A stretch of DNA of 64,000 nucleotides. Source: Opisthocomus hoazin. Its lineage: Eukaryota; Chordata; Aves; Opisthocomiformes; Opisthocomidae. Below the pieces are notes generated by a model. It did no database searches. It was given only the letters and a program-made list of their open reading frames with translations, and was not told the DNA's origin. The position numbers and the translations under genes are program-made. Shown here in pieces: positions 42,619-55,310 of the stretch; position 1 is the stretch's first letter, and each line of letters starts with the position of its first letter. The DNA is taken from positions 4,340,001 through 4,404,000 of the forward strand of contig NC_134436.1 of the NCBI RefSeq assembly GCF_030867145.1, written 5' to 3'.

Positions 42619-45400
42619 TAGTTTTTTTCAACCTGCTTTCGTGTGTGTGGTGCTCAGCATTCCTAAGAGTAGCCAAAGGCGTTTAAAAGCGCACGGTTTA
42701 CAGTCTTGGAAGTCACGTTTTATGATGATGGCCAGCTCGTGTATGTCACCTCCTGAACGCATTCTGGGTCTGCTGTGTGTGTCTTATGTGCCGTGTTCTG
42801 TGCCCGCTGGGCAGAGGTCATCATACTCAGCTTTCTGTAAGTTTGGAACGTTCCATTGCATGTGTAACCGCACAAGGAACTTTCAGCCTCTAGTTCTTCC
42901 TCTGGCACTTCCTTCCAATTGTTGAAGTACTTCTTGCTCGGCTTGCTCGGGCATCACTAGTACCCAGTTCTTAGAATTTCTTACAGTTTCGTTGCCACCC
43001 CCTGCATCTGCTCTGAAACACTAGTAGAATTGGGCAAATCCAAGTTCTATGAAGAGATTCGTATTACATGATGAAAAATTCCCCAGATATCCCATTGAGT
43101 TTTTTTCCACTGCTTGGCTTCGTGACTTAACCTTTGGAGTCTACAGACCTGTAATTGTCAGTTAGTGCACGGGCCTAGACATCAAAATGGAGTATATTTC
43201 CTAGAAGACAGATGAAAAACATTTCAAAAGAAAGTCAGATTGTCTTGGTAGTGGCCTGCCTTTTTTCCTCCATTACTGGTCATTGGTCATTGACTGAGCC
43301 ATCTTTTGGGATTTCAGGAATAGAATTAATGAATAATATTACACTGCTTTATTGTTTGTTAATCTGCTATTTAAGCTGTTGATATGCTGTGTCTTTGCAG
43401 GGAAGGCGAGGCTTAGCCTCATGTGCAGAGACTCCCTGTGCTCATACCTCTTGTTCTGATGGTGTTTTGTTATGTGCCAGGTCGTTACTTGTTTTATCCC
43501 GACATGTGTAATACCGGTCTTCCTTGTCACTATTAGCTTTTCTGAACAGACGTATTGCTTTATTATCAAATGGAAGTTTACATGATTATCAGGGTCTGTT
43601 GTCTTCCCGACAGCAGATTTGTTTGAGCAGGATCAGAAACAGAATATTAATGGCATTCATCATTCATCATTGACTAAACAGGTTGTTAGCACTTCTGGAA
43701 TATAATTAATGAATAATATTATGTTACTTTATTGTTTGTTATTCTGCTATTTAGGCTGGTGATACACTTTATCGCTTCATTTAGGGAAAATAAACTAGTG
43801 TCACATAATAATGACTGCTTTCAAGTTGAGAGAAAATCGTACCTTAAAGTTCCCGGTGAATGTTCGCATAGATTTTTTGTGCTGATCCTAGAGCTTGCTA
43901 AAATATTGTGAGTTTGTACTTGTGATTTTGTGTGTGGTGGGAACGTAATATGAGACATCACCTTATGCTTCACATGAACTAACCTCGTGGTCCTTACCAC
44001 TTTCTGCTGTCGTCCATGAGACACAAACTCACATGCGATAGGCATATGGGAGTTTCCCTCTGTGATGCAGACTGGTTGTTAGCTGCGTCCCCCTGGGACT
44101 TAACTGTGCTGTGGCCAGCAGGCTCGTGTACAATGGGGAAGAGAAATTCCTGGAACTAGGACATATTGATCTCCTCTTCAGAACCGTGATTTGGAGGGTT
44201 CTTCGGTATGTGGAGATGCACGAATATGTGTGTGGGTTGCCATACGCAGTTCGCACTATATAGAAGACAGCAAACTGACGCTGACATGTTTCAGCAGAGT
44301 CCCTCTTTCCCTATATAGGTATCCACATCCTTCCCTCGACCTTATATAGAGATGCCCACATGCTTCCTAGCTCTTGACTCCTGAAACACTACAAGTTCAA
44401 ACCAACTTCTGGTTCTGATAGGTTATTAATTTGTTACCGTGGGTGGTGTATAGGGGCAACTATAAGAAAAGAAACTGCCGTCCACTGGGTGAATGGCCAG
44501 CGTTAGCAGGAAGACATGTTTTCTAAAGACGCTTTACTGAGAAGGGGAGGAGGTCTTCACACTGGCATCTACAGAAATTCAGGGTTGGTGTGTATGCGAG
44601 AGCTACTCCACCGGGTAAGTAGTGTGGAGGGTTTTCTAACTATTTCTAGTCTTCCGCGTAAGGGGCTGTGATGATTCAGCATTCCTTCAGGTCTCTTATT
44701 TTCTTCACCGTCAGAGAGATGAGGTTTCCATGTACAGGTGAGATACAATGGCTTTTCACGAGGGTGGGATCTGTCTCTTTTCTATTGCCTTGTTCAAGCA
44801 AGAGTAATCACTGTCAACATTTGCCAGAAAATATTCTTAAAGTTTGAGACCCACTGCAATAACGGCCAGCTTAGGACATTAGGATGTGGTTTGACACAGA
44901 CAAAAGAAATTCGGGGTTGGGTTGTATGGCATTGATATGAAGATGCTGGTTTTCGAATGCCGAGAGAGGTGGGATCCGGTAGGTCGGGTGTGACCGCTAT
45001 GGTTTCGTCAGCAGCTGGGATTCCCGGCTTTCCTCCTCCATCAGCGATCATTGTTCAAAGTGGGAAAGATGGGTACTAGCTTGGGATCTTCCAACTATCG
45101 AAAACAAACCCACTATCTATGAGCAGTGCTTTAGCGTTCGTCTCGTCCTGCCATTTCTCTCACGGTGATGAGAGGTGGTAGCGGGGACACGCCCGCGCCC
45201 TCACCCTGGAGACCAGTAAGATCACCGTGAGGCAGAGACAGAGATCCTGCCCCACGTCCTCCGAGCAACGAGGAAGGATTTGTCCTGCACAAGACTTGCA
45301 AGTGTAAGGAATTCAGACAACGGGAAATCCTAGCTGCACCGCTTTAGCACAGAAACAAGTTTTCCGTTTCGCGCTCCTGACAAGATCTGTATTTTCCACC
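42619..45400 (+). other. Intergenic/intronic spacer between gamma-A and gamma-B
   Basis: No gene and no CR1 is recognised. AT-rich. It contains a short internal duplication: AATGAATAATATTA...TTTATTGTTTGTTA...CTGCTATTTA at about 43328-43375 and again at 43706-43755. The block 43518-43660 is similar to 50524-50660 downstream of the gamma-B exon. Confidence 0.5.
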
Positions 45401-45462
45401 CCGCGCGTGAGTGCTATTTAAGGACGTGCGTAGCAGGACCTTCGGGCGGTTCCCTTCCTCTC

Positions 45463-45510
45463 GGACGCTGCGGTTCTCAGACACGGACTCAGGGTGTCAC
45501 TGTCGGCCAA
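45463..45510 (+). promoter_or_regulatory. Candidate CSE-like promoter element of gamma-B
   Basis: GCTGCGGTTCTC at 45467 followed 31 bases later by CACTGTCGGCC at 45498, then AAGGCGG as in the beta promoters. It lies 235 bases before the ATG. A TATTTAAGG TATA-like sequence is at 45414-45422, about 50 bases upstream of the element. Function is inferred from position, spacing and recurrence only. Confidence 0.4.
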
Positions 45511-45732
45511 GGCGGAGAAGTGGCTCCGCCGTCGGCTCCTCCCCGGCCCTGACGCCCGCGCAGTGCCGCTCCGCAAGGACTAGAGCAGAGAGGAGAGCAG
45601 GGTTTGTCGACTCAGCCAGTCCTCCGACCGGCAACAGGGATTTCATATATTTGTTTCTCTCAGGTGCAGATACAGCTGCGCGAAAAGCCTATTTTTAAAT
45701 CGTCTGCAGAATACGCTTGAGCACAGAAGAGG

Positions 45733-48168
45733 ATGGATGTCGTACCGGCAGCGCGGGGTCGGGTAGTCGCCAGGCGGCTTGCGCTGCTGGTCGTGCTGCT
45801 GCCGGTGTGCTGCCGGGCGGCGCCGGAGCGGATCCGCTACGCCATCGCCGAGGAGCTGGGCCGAGGCTCGCTGGTGGGGCCGCTGGCGCGAGACCTGGGG
45901 CTGAGCCCGGCGGAGCTGCCGGCACGCAAGCTGCGAATAGTCTCTGGGGACGAAAAGCAATATTTCAGTCTCGGGGAAGATAATGCAGATCTGCGGGTAA
46001 ACGAGAGGATAGACCGAGAGGGCATCTGCGGGGCTGTGTCGCCCTGTGTCCTCAGTTTGGAGGCAGTCGTGGAAAACCCATTCAATATATTTCATGTGAG
46101 CGTTACTATCCAGGATATCAATGACAATGCGCCGCAGTTTGACAGAGAACTTGTTGCCATGGAAATGATCGAGTCTACGCCTCCCGGGGCCAGGTTCCCA
46201 CTGGGCAGCGGCAGAGACCCCGACGTGGGGGCGAACTCGTTACAAAATTACCAACTTACCCCCAACCCGCTCTTCTCCCTTGCAGTAAGGGAGAGTCCTG
46301 ACGGGACAAAACAGGCAGAACTAGTACTGGAGAAAAGCTTAGATCGAGAAAAACAGAGAAATCACCATTTGATACTGACAGCGGTGGATAGCGGGGATCC
46401 AGTCCGGTCCGGGACCGTCCAGATCAAGATTAAAGTGACTGACGCAAATGACAATCCGCCGGTATTCACCAAAGAGCTCTACAAGGTTCGACTGCTGGAA
46501 AATCTGCCGGAGGGCTCCTTAGCTTTTCAGGTGAAAGCTACTGACGGCGACGAAGGTGCAAATGCAGAAATCACCTACACTTTCAGTCACATCTCAAACA
46601 GTGCTCGCCAGCTCTTCACTCTGGACTCCAGGACAGGGGAAATGAAGGTTATAGGCCCCTTAGATTACGAAGAAGGGAAATACTACGAAGCTACTGTTGA
46701 AGGCAAGGACGGGGGCGGGCTCAGCGCGCACGCCAAAGTGCACATAGATGTTATAGACGTGAACGACAACGCGCCAACCCTTTCCCTGCTGCCAATCTTG
46801 AACCCGATACCAGAGGATTCGGTCCCGAGCACAGTTGTAGCTGTGATCAATGTCCGTGACAGAGACTCGGGAGATAACGGACAAGTGAGCTGCAACATCC
46901 ACGGCGATTTGCCTTTCAGACTAGAACCGTCATCAGAGAACACCTATAAACTAATAATAGCCAGTTCCCTGGACAGAGAAAATGTCTCCGCTTACAATAT
47001 CACCATCGCTGCCAGGGACCGGGGCAGCCCGGCCCTGTCGAGCCGCACGGCGCTGGTGCTGGAGGTGTCGGACGTGAACGACAACGCGCCGGTGTTCGAG
47101 GAGGCCGCCTACAGCGCCTACATGGCGGAGAACAACGCGGCGGGCGCGCCGGTGGTGCGCGTGCGCGCGCGGGACGCGGACGCGGGCGCCAACGGGCGCG
47201 TGAGCTACTGGCTGGCGGGCGGCAGCGCGGGCGCGGCGCCGTACGTGTCGGTGGAGGCGCGGAGCGGCGCGGTGTACGCGCAGCGCTCGTTCGACTACGA
47301 GCAGTGCCGCGAGTTCGCGGTGGCGGTGCGGGCGCAGGACGGCGGGTCGCCGGCGCGGAGCTCGACGGCGACGGTGCGCGTCTTCGTGCTGGACCGCAAC
47401 GACAACACGCCGCGGGTGCTGTGGCCGGCGGCGGGGGCGGCGGGGGCGGAGTCGGTGCCGGCGGCGTTCGAGGTGGTGCCGCGGTCGGCCGAGGCCGGGT
47501 ACCTGGTGGCCAAGGTGGTGGCGGTGGACGCGGACGCGGGGCGCAACGCGTGGCTGTCGTACGAGCTGGTGCAGGCGGCGGAGCCGGCGCTGTTCCGCGT
47601 GGGGCTGCACAGCGGCGAGGTGCGCACGGCGCGGGCCGTGTCGGAGAGGGACGCGGCGAAGCAGCGGCTGGTGGCCGTGGTGAAGGACCACGGGCAGCCG
47701 GCGCTGTCGGCCACGGCCACGCTGCACGTGGTGCTGGCCGAGAGCTTGCAGGAGGCGCTGCCGGAGCTGAGCGAGCGGGCGGCGGGCGCCGACTCGCCGG
47801 CGGAGCTGCAGTTCTACCTGGTGCTGGCGCTGGCGCTCCTCTCCGCCCTGTTCCTGCTGAGCGTGGCGCTGGCCGTGCTGGCGCGGGTGCGCCGGGCCGG
47901 GCCGCCCGCCGTCCTGCGCTGCCTGGGCGCGCAGCGCTTCTCGGTGGCCGGCGCCGCCTTCCCGGCCGACTTCTGCGAGGGCACCTTGCCCTACTCCTAC
48001 AACCTGTGCGTGGCGCCGGGCCGCGCCGTGGCCGACGGCGCTTGGCTGCCGCCGCCGCTGCCCAGCCTGCCCGCGGAGGAGCTGCTCGGCGGGGAGCCCT
48101 GCGCGAAGCCGAGCCCAAGCAGCAGCGCCGGCGCGGGAGAGCCGCCCGCCCACCCCGACGCACCGCAG
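45733..48168 (+). CDS. PCDHGB: gamma-B type protocadherin variable exon
   Basis: Variable exon of 812 codons. Signal ARRLALLVVLLPVCCRAA. EC1 begins ERIRYAIAEELGRGSLVG with disulfide loop CGAVSPC. Linkers DINDNAP, DANDNPP, DVNDNAP, DVNDNAP and DRNDNTP fall near residues 127, 237, 342, 447 and 554. The membrane span FYLVLALALLSALFLL starts near 694. The tail has RCLGAQRFSVAGAAFPADF then EGTLPYSYNLCVAPGRAV, the gamma-B signature. It ends CAG|GTTGGT at 48168/48169 (phase 0 donor, as in the gamma-A exon). A GTAAGC four bases downstream is an alternative donor in a different phase. Constant exons are not in the window. EC4-EC6 are extremely GC-rich, whereas EC1-EC4 contain AT-rich codons. The EC1 start and the EC4-EC5 block are almost identical to the exon at 62386. 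Confidence 0.92.
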
Positions 48169-49540
48169 GTTGGTAAGCCCGCGCGGTCCTTCTCTCGGCG
48201 CCTTTCCTAACCTCGGGCTGGCGGTGCTGGGCTGTTGCGCCTCCTGTGTCTGCTTTGGCGGCTAGTGCCGACCTGTGTTCCCAGGGACGGATGAATTAAT
48301 CCGTTAACGGTACTTTTTCGGCAGCAGGCAGTGCTAAACGGCACGTGCTGCCTGATCCGCTGTCAGCCGTGTCGGCTCGGCGGAGAGGCTCTTGCCGTTC
48401 AGCTTGTGCTGGATGAAACGACCCAAGCGTTATGAACCTCTTCGGTGTAAACAGCTCTGCTGATGCTGGATGTCCACCAGGCAAAATAAGTTGTTTACAA
48501 AACCTGTCCTGTCCAAAATGGTCTCGTTAGTAAGGGTGACCGCGTGTCTTCGCTGTGCAGAATGGGATCCTTGGACCTTTCTGGAACTCCGTCCTCTTAC
48601 TCCTGAGTTTCCCCAGTGAGTGGAGTGGGTGGGAAGTGCTGGTCCGTCTGTCCGTGAAGGAACGATAGAAGCAACGTGGTAAACCCCTTCCACTCAGAGC
48701 AGGCAGTAGGCACTTTTTGGTTCATCGGTGGTCACAGGTTCAGCTTCTGGTTGAGCTGGGAAGTTTTGACTCGAAACTTGTCTGCAATGTTAGTAGCAGT
48801 GCAGGCGGATCCTTCCTGTGTACAAAGAGATCCGCTAATTCTACAGGACTCGGTCGCTGAAACATGGTTGATGTTTGTTGTTCTTTCGTTCCTGATTTCT
48901 TTTTCCCAAAGCTGTCTTTGTTTCGCAGCTGAACAAAGCCCCGTTGCTTAATGCTGTTTGGTGTTGAACTTCCAAAGGAAACGTGCATGAGGCTCCATGA
49001 ACGGAGAAGTTAGAGATTGTTCCCCTGCCGTGTGCCCTCCTATCTTTTGGAGAAGGCTGCTGCTAAATGGCAGCATGAGTAGAACGAATTAATTTTGTCC
49101 AGGCATGGTTGCTCCGAGTTCTCTGCGCAGCTATTTCTCATTTTATGTTCCATCCTGGGTGGTATTTTTTTTACTGTTCCAGATTTGTCTTTTCTACAGT
49201 GGTTATGGCGTGAGATGGGAATTCCGAAAAAGAAAATACAAAACAATAACACCAACAAAATTCCCCCAAACAAACCGCGCTTTATATTTCAGAGCCTGTC
49301 TTCTTTTCGTAATCCTTTTTTTGCATGTTTTGTGGAATAAATGTTTGTCCTGGTGGATAGCGTTTAACTTGAAGGATTTGCTCTGGTGGACGTTTTGCGT
49401 TTCATTTCACATCTGCACAGAGATAGGTGCGAGGTGGTGACTTCACAAAGCTAGCACACTTTGTCTAACAGGCGGTAAACATTTACACGTTTCAAGCAAC
49501 AGTTACCAGTACTCTTACATTTACGCTAAAACACCCACTT
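48169..49540 (+). other. Downstream intron/spacer of gamma-B
   Basis: Begins with the splice donor. No gene, CR1 or RNA is recognised. The longest open stretches have no family resemblance and no initiation context worth reporting. Confidence 0.5.
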
Positions 49541-51467
49541 TCCCATTGGTGTATTATCATGAAGAGTATTATAAGAGTTGTTGACTATTTGACAACTTCT
49601 GTGAAGGAAACGGGACCTGTGTTTTCCTGATTCCACGTCTCTTTAGGCTGACTTACTTAAAAGGGAGCTGGATGTGCCTTGCCTTGAAAATACATGCTAT
49701 GACAAGAGCCATAGGAGGGCAGGACAGGAGAAGTGGGAGGTGCAGGGGGAGATGTAAGGAGGGGGAATAGTCCTCCTCTGCACATGTTCCCTGAAGCAAT
49801 TTCTCCTGGAGGAGTTCTCCCCTTTTAATTTTGTGCCTTTAATGTTTCTTCCCACAAGACTAGTGAGCAGAGATAAGTGTCTTCCTTCTTGATATGGAGT
49901 TATAAAGAAATGTATGTGAAGTCCGTGGTGTGGTGGTGGTGCATGTCGAAGAGAAATGATCTGAGATTCTTGCCTGTGATGATATGTGCTTGTAAATTAC
50001 GAGGGTTGAAGAACACGATACAAGTTGATTATGAGGGTCAAAGAAAATCATGCAGGCTGTGAAGGGTTGGAGAGGAGAGTCCTGAGAGCTGTTCATGAGG
50101 GACTCTTGAAGGACGGAAGACGTATGGTATCACCTTTCTCTGTTCCACACCCATCGTAGTATCATGCAATGTGAGTTTCATCTTCCCAAACAAGTAGGGC
50201 TAGAACACTTGTTACTCCAGCTGTATTGGGAGACTTGGGAGGTTCTTCCTGTGTGTTTGCAGGTTGTTATCAATGTTAACTAACAACTCAATCATGTAGT
50301 TATGCCAAGCACCACAAGGGGAGCTTTGGGACGAGCCAACTGTTTATGCATTTCCTACTAAATACCTGAAATATGTACCTACCCTATGTGCCAAATAATT
50401 TCATAGATTGTTTCCTTCAAATGTTACTGGAAAAAAGCTCTTCCTTGTCCCACACGTGTGGTCAGAAGTCAAATATTTTCCATGGTAAGGAAAAGTTGTC
50501 CGTTGGAAATTTTTGCACATCTTTTCTCCTTATCACTGTTAGCTCTTCTGTAGGGATGTATTGGATTATTATTAAATGGAAGGTGGCGTGATTCACAGGT
50601 CAGGCGTCTTCCCAGCAGCAGTTTTGTTTCAGCTGGATCATAAAAGGAACGTTAATGTCCCTGTGTATAACGTAGCTGCTGGTTGTTTCTACTTTTCTCA
50701 GCCTTTCTGATTCTCCATGATAACATGGTGAGCACCAAAATGCCTTTGTATGTATCTGTGCTTTAATGTTTGTGCAGTGGTTGGAGGAATGGGCTGGCAA
50801 GATCTGGTCCTGTGTCGATGTCTGTGTGCCAGTTATGAAGATGGATAAAACCTGGATAAGTTGTTGAGTATTTGGCAAAGTCTGTGTGTGGCTGCACGTG
50901 GAGGGCTAGTGAAGAAAACGGGAGATGTGTTCTCCTGATTCCCTGTCTCTTAAGGCTGACTTATTGAAAACAGAGATGGATGTGCCTTGACTCTAAAATA
51001 CATGCTATGGTGAGAACCATAGGAAGGCGGGAGGGAAGAAAATGAAGGTGCAATGTGAGATGTAAGGAGAGGGAGACTGACCTTTTGCAGATAGTCCCTG
51101 ACCCAGTCTCTCCTGGAGGACAGATCCTCTTTTACCTTTAGAACCTTGGTGTTTCTTCTCTGAAGTGCACTGAGCAGAGAAATGCATCTTCCTTCTTCCC
51201 ACGGAGATGTAAGGACAATCTATGTGAAGTCCAGAGTGTGATGGTGGTGCTTGTTGAAGAGAAAAGGTCTGGGCAGCTGGCCCTGTGATGACATGTACTT
51301 GTCAACTGGGACGGTCGAAGAACAGTATGTAAGTTGTGTAGAGTTAAAGAGAAGGGTCGAGGGAGCTGTTTGCAGAGTTGTTGAAGGGCACAAGAGACAT
51401 GTGTTCTCCTTTCCCTGTTCAGAGCCCATCTATATTGTCATGCCATGTGAGCTTCCTCTTCCCAAGT
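49541..51467 (+). repeat. Diverged spacer repeats, units 1 and 2
   Basis: A roughly 0.7-0.9 kb noncoding unit occurs at about 49541-50400 and, in part, at 50810-51467. Landmarks are AGGCTGACTTA, AAAATACATGCTATG, GAGATGTAAGGAG, GAAGTCCGTGGTGTG / GAAGTCCAGAGTGTG, TGATGATATGTGCTTGT / TGATGACATGTACTTGT. A third unit is at 52490-53345. It resembles no mobile element I know and has no coding capacity. The second unit is cut by the CR1 at 51469. Confidence 0.7.
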
Positions 51468-51468
51468 A

Positions 51469-52178
51469 ATTGGTGACAAGTGGTGTCCCCCAGGTGTCTG
51501 TACTGGGACCAGTGCAGTTTAATATTTTCATCAATGACATAGACAGCAAGATCCAGTGCACCCTTAGCGAGTTTCCTGATGATACCGAGGTGAGTGCTGC
51601 AGCTGACACACCGGAAGGATGGGATGTCATCCTAAGAGCTCAGGATGAGCTGGACAGGTGGGCCTGTGTGAACCTCATGAGGCCAAGTGCAAGGTCCTGC
51701 ACCTGGGTCAGGACAATCTCCAGTTTCAATACAGACTGTGAGATGACTGGATTGAGAGCGGCCTTGCTGCAAAGCACTTGGGGGTACTGGTGGATGAAAA
51801 GCTGGACGTGAGCCAACGATGTGCGCTTGCAGCCCAGATTGCCAGCCGTATCCTGGGCTGCATCAAATAAGCGAGGCCAGCAGGTTGAGGGAGGGGATTC
51901 TGCCCCTCTACTCTGCCACGTGAGACCTCACCTGCAGTACTGCGTCCAGCTGTGGAGCCCTCAGCACAAGAAGGACATGCAACTGTTGGAGCAGGTCCGG
52001 AGGAGGGTCACAAAAATTATTTTAAATCTGGAGCACCTCTCCTATGAGGACAGGCTGAGGGAATTGGTGTTGTTCAGCCTAGAGAAGAGAAGACTGCAGG
52101 CAGGTCTTAGTGTGGACTTTCAGTACATAAAGACAGCCTACAGGAAAGCTGGGGACAATCTATTTAGCAAGGCATGTT
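51469..52178 (+). mobile_element. CR1 LINE fragment, plus strand
   Basis: Truncated at both ends. It starts at the [20 protein letters not shown] box, continues through a mutated catalytic site (FPDDT instead of FADDT), and on to the ORF2 C-terminus ([30 protein letters not shown]). Several frame breaks. It sits inside a copy of the spacer repeat. Confidence 0.85.
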
Positions 52179-52229
52179 CCAGCAGCACTTTGTGATTTTA
52201 TCACGCCTCTACTGTGTCACACGCTGTTT

Positions 52230-53345
52230 GCTGACCCAGTCTCTTCTGGAGGACAGTTGCTGTTCTGTTTTTAGAACCTCGATATTTCTTCTCTGAAGTG
52301 TAGTGTATGCATAGATGTGTCTTGGTGCTTCATACAGAGAAGTGAAGACATCTGTAGGAAGTCCGTGAACTGACAGTGCAAAAGTTGTGATTGTTTGAGT
52401 AAGTCCGTGAAGGGTTACTGGAAGACACAAAAGGTGTGTTTTCCTGACTCCTCCTCTTTTAATGTTCACATCTGAAGAAGCTGGTTCCATGACAATGTCT
52501 GTTATGGAGATGAAAGAGTATCATAAAAGTTGTTTCCTGCTTGACGAAGTCTGTGGGTGGCTGCATGTGAAGTAGTACTGGAGGGAACGGGGGATGTGTT
52601 TTCCTGATTGCCCATCTTTTTTAGGCTGACTTGTTCAAAACGGAGCTGAACGTGCATTGATTCTAAAATACATGCTACGGCATGAGCCATACGAGGGTGG
52701 GAGGGAAGAAATTCAAGGTGCAAGGTTAGAAGTAAGGAGGGGCAGATTGACCCTGTGCAGATGTTCCCTGACCCAGTCTCTCCCACATGACAGCCCTTTT
52801 AGTTTTAGAACCTTGGTGTTTCTTCTCTGAAGTGTAGTGAGCAGGGAAATGTGTCTGCCTTCTTGTCATGGGGAATGTATAGATAATCTAAGATATGAAG
52901 TCCGTGATGTGATGGTGGTGCTTGTTGAAGAGAAATGGTCTGGGCAGCTGGCCCTGAGATGATAAGTGCTTGTAAATTACAAGGGTTGAAGAATACGATA
53001 CAGGTTGTATAGGGTTAGAGTGCTGAGTCCTGGGCACTAATCATGAGGGGCTGTTGAAGGACAGAAGAGACACTTTTTCTCCTTTCCCCATTCACGCTAG
53101 TTTGTAGTATCACGCAAAATCAAGAGTTTCATCTTCAAGCAAGTTTCAGTAGAACACATTAATCGAGCTGTGTTGGAAGACCTGGGAGGTTCTTCCTGTG
53201 TGTTTGCATGTTGTCGTTAATTCTTAACTAACAGCTTAATTATGTACTTCTGACAAATGATATAAATGAGCTTTGGGAAGAGCCAGCTGTTTATTCATTC
53301 CCTACTAAACACCTGAATTATGTACCTTCCCTACAAGCCATAATC
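52230..53345 (+). repeat. Diverged spacer repeats, partial unit and unit 3
   Basis: 52230-52460 repeats part of the unit (CCCAGTCTCTTCTGGAGGAC, TTTCTTCTCTGAAGTG). 52490-53345 is a further full unit with the same landmarks as 49541-50400, including TTCTTCCTGTGTGTTTGCA and GAGCTTTGGGA.GAGCCA followed by CCTACTAAA.ACCTGAA. The offset to unit 1 is about 2.96 kb. Confidence 0.7.
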
Positions 53346-54011
53346 TAGAATACTACTTTGTGATCCCTTCCTCTCTGCATGTGTTAAATTCTTGCCTTGA
53401 ATGTTGTGGTGAGCTAAAGCTGGGCTTTTGTGTCTAGTAATGTGTTGAAGATCACATCTGTTATAGGCCTCTGGCTGCAGGGCGTGCCTGAGCCTGGCAC
53501 TTGTACTGGAGGACAGCAGAGACAGTATCTGTGTTCGGTGAGATCAGGTAAATGATCTGCTCAGCCTGGTGGCAGAGCTGAAAGAGGAAGTGCAGAGGTT
53601 AAAGAACATCAGGGAATGTGAGAGGGAGATTGACTGGTGGAGCTGCACCCTGCCATCCCTGAGGTCAAGGCAGCAAGAGGCGGCTCCACAAGAAGCAGAG
53701 GACTCCCTACCCTCTTGCCACCAAGCAGATAGAGGAGACCTAAGAGACAGGGGGGAATGGAAATGCGTCCCTGCTCGGGGAAGCCAGCGAGTCTTCTCCC
53801 CACCTCCGTCACCTCCCTAGTTGCCCTTAAACAACAGATATAGGGCTCTGGAATGTGAGGGCCAGCTAAATGAGGATGTGGCAAAGGTCCATCCAGGGGT
53901 TTGCCTAGGATGAGTCAGTCAGCCCCACGTATTATGACTGCCCCAGCTTAAGAAAAAAAGGAGGGTAATTTCATAGGTGCCTCCCTTCTGAAGGGAACAG
54001 AGGGCTCAATA

Positions 54012-54467
54012 TTGCAACCAGACCCATCCCACTGGGAAGTGTACTGCCTCCCTGGGGCCCAGGTTAGGGATACTGCTAGGAAGTTCCCTCGTCTGGTGTG
54101 GCTCTCTGATTATTACCTGCTGTTGGTAATGCAGGTTGGTGGTGATGAGACCACGGATAGAAGTCCCAAGGCCAACAAAAGGGACTTCAGGACACTGGGG
54201 TGGCTGGTTGAAGGATCAGGGGCACAGGTGGTGTTTTCTTCAATCCCATCAGTGGCAGGGAAGAGCACTGAAAGGGGCAGGAAACCTCACCTGATTAACA
54301 GGTGGCTCAGAGACTGGTGCCATCGGTGGAATTTTGGTTTCTTTGATCATGGGGAGGTTTACATGGCACCGGGCCTGCTGGCATCAGATAGAGTCCAACT
54401 GTCTCCAAGAGGAGAAAGGATTCTTGCCCATGAGCTGGCAGGGCTCATTGAGAGGGCTTTAAACTAG
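54012..54467 (+). pseudogene. CR1 ORF1 esterase domain, uninterrupted
   Basis: One open frame of 151 codons: LLVMQVGGDETT, VVFSSIPSVAGKSTERGRKP, RDWCHRWNFGFFDHGEVYM, LSPRGERILAHELAGLIERA. It matches the esterase part of CR1 ORF1 and is intact over its length, but it is cut off from the N-terminal ORF1 by stops. Confidence 0.75.
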
Positions 54468-54885
54468 GTTCGAAGGCGGAACAGAACATCACCCAGCTCA
54501 CTATAGATGAGCCCAGGCGTGGCATGCCAGTGTCAGGGGTGAGACCGACAGCCCAGCTCAAGTGCATCTACACCAAAGCACATAGCATGGGCAACAAACA
54601 GGAGGAGCTGGAAGCCATTGTACAGCAGGACAGCTATGATTTGATGACCATCACAGAAATATGGTAGGATGACTCTCATGACTGGAGTGCTGCGATGGAT
54701 GGCTATAAGCTCTTCAGAAGCGACAGGCAAGGAAGGAGAGGGAGTGGTGCAGCGCTGTATGTTAAGGACTGCTTCGATTGTATAGAGGTCGATGATTGTG
54801 ATCACAAGGTTGAATGCTTGTGGGTAAAGATGAGAGGGAAAGCCAGCAAGACAGACATCCTGCTAGGTGTCTGCTATAGACCATC

Positions 54886-55310
54886 TGTTTTGGTTTCGGC
54901 TGCCGCCGGCAACAAAAGCACCACGCGGCCACCCCTCCCCCCGCCAGCGTGCGGAGGAGAATGAAAAGAAAAAGGCAGAAACTGGTGGGTCGGGATAAGG
55001 GCAGTTTAACAGAACAGCAAACAGAAGGAAACAGGAACAACAACGACACAAATTAGGAGAAAACACAACAACGAACCGTACGACCCAGACAGCCGCTTTC
55101 CCGAACAGCACTGGCGCCGCGCCCCCCCAAGCCGCGAGTGAGTTCCCGCCGTGCCGCCCCCCCCACACTGGAACCCAGCATGACGACACATGACACATGG
55201 TATGGAATACCAGGCTCTGTTTGGCCAGGTGGGGTCCGCCCCCACCCCCCGGCTGTGCCCCTTCCTGGAGTCCGGTGAAAATTAACCCTGTCCTGGCCAA
55301 ACCCAGGACA
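54886..55310 (-). mobile_element. Solo LTR of an endogenous retrovirus (ERVL-like), in CR1
   Basis: 425 bases bounded by TG...CA. The flanking 5-bp direct repeat CCATC lies at 54881-54885 and 55311-55315. Removing the insert and one repeat restores the CR1 endonuclease sequence (CTATAGACCATC...CAACCAGGATGAAG). Read on the minus strand it begins TGTCCTGGGTTTGGCCAGGA and includes CAGGGTTAATTTTC, a start I associate with avian, especially songbird, ERV LTRs. The 5-bp duplication fits ERVL. There is no internal viral coding sequence, so this is the product of LTR-LTR recombination. Confidence 0.85.
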
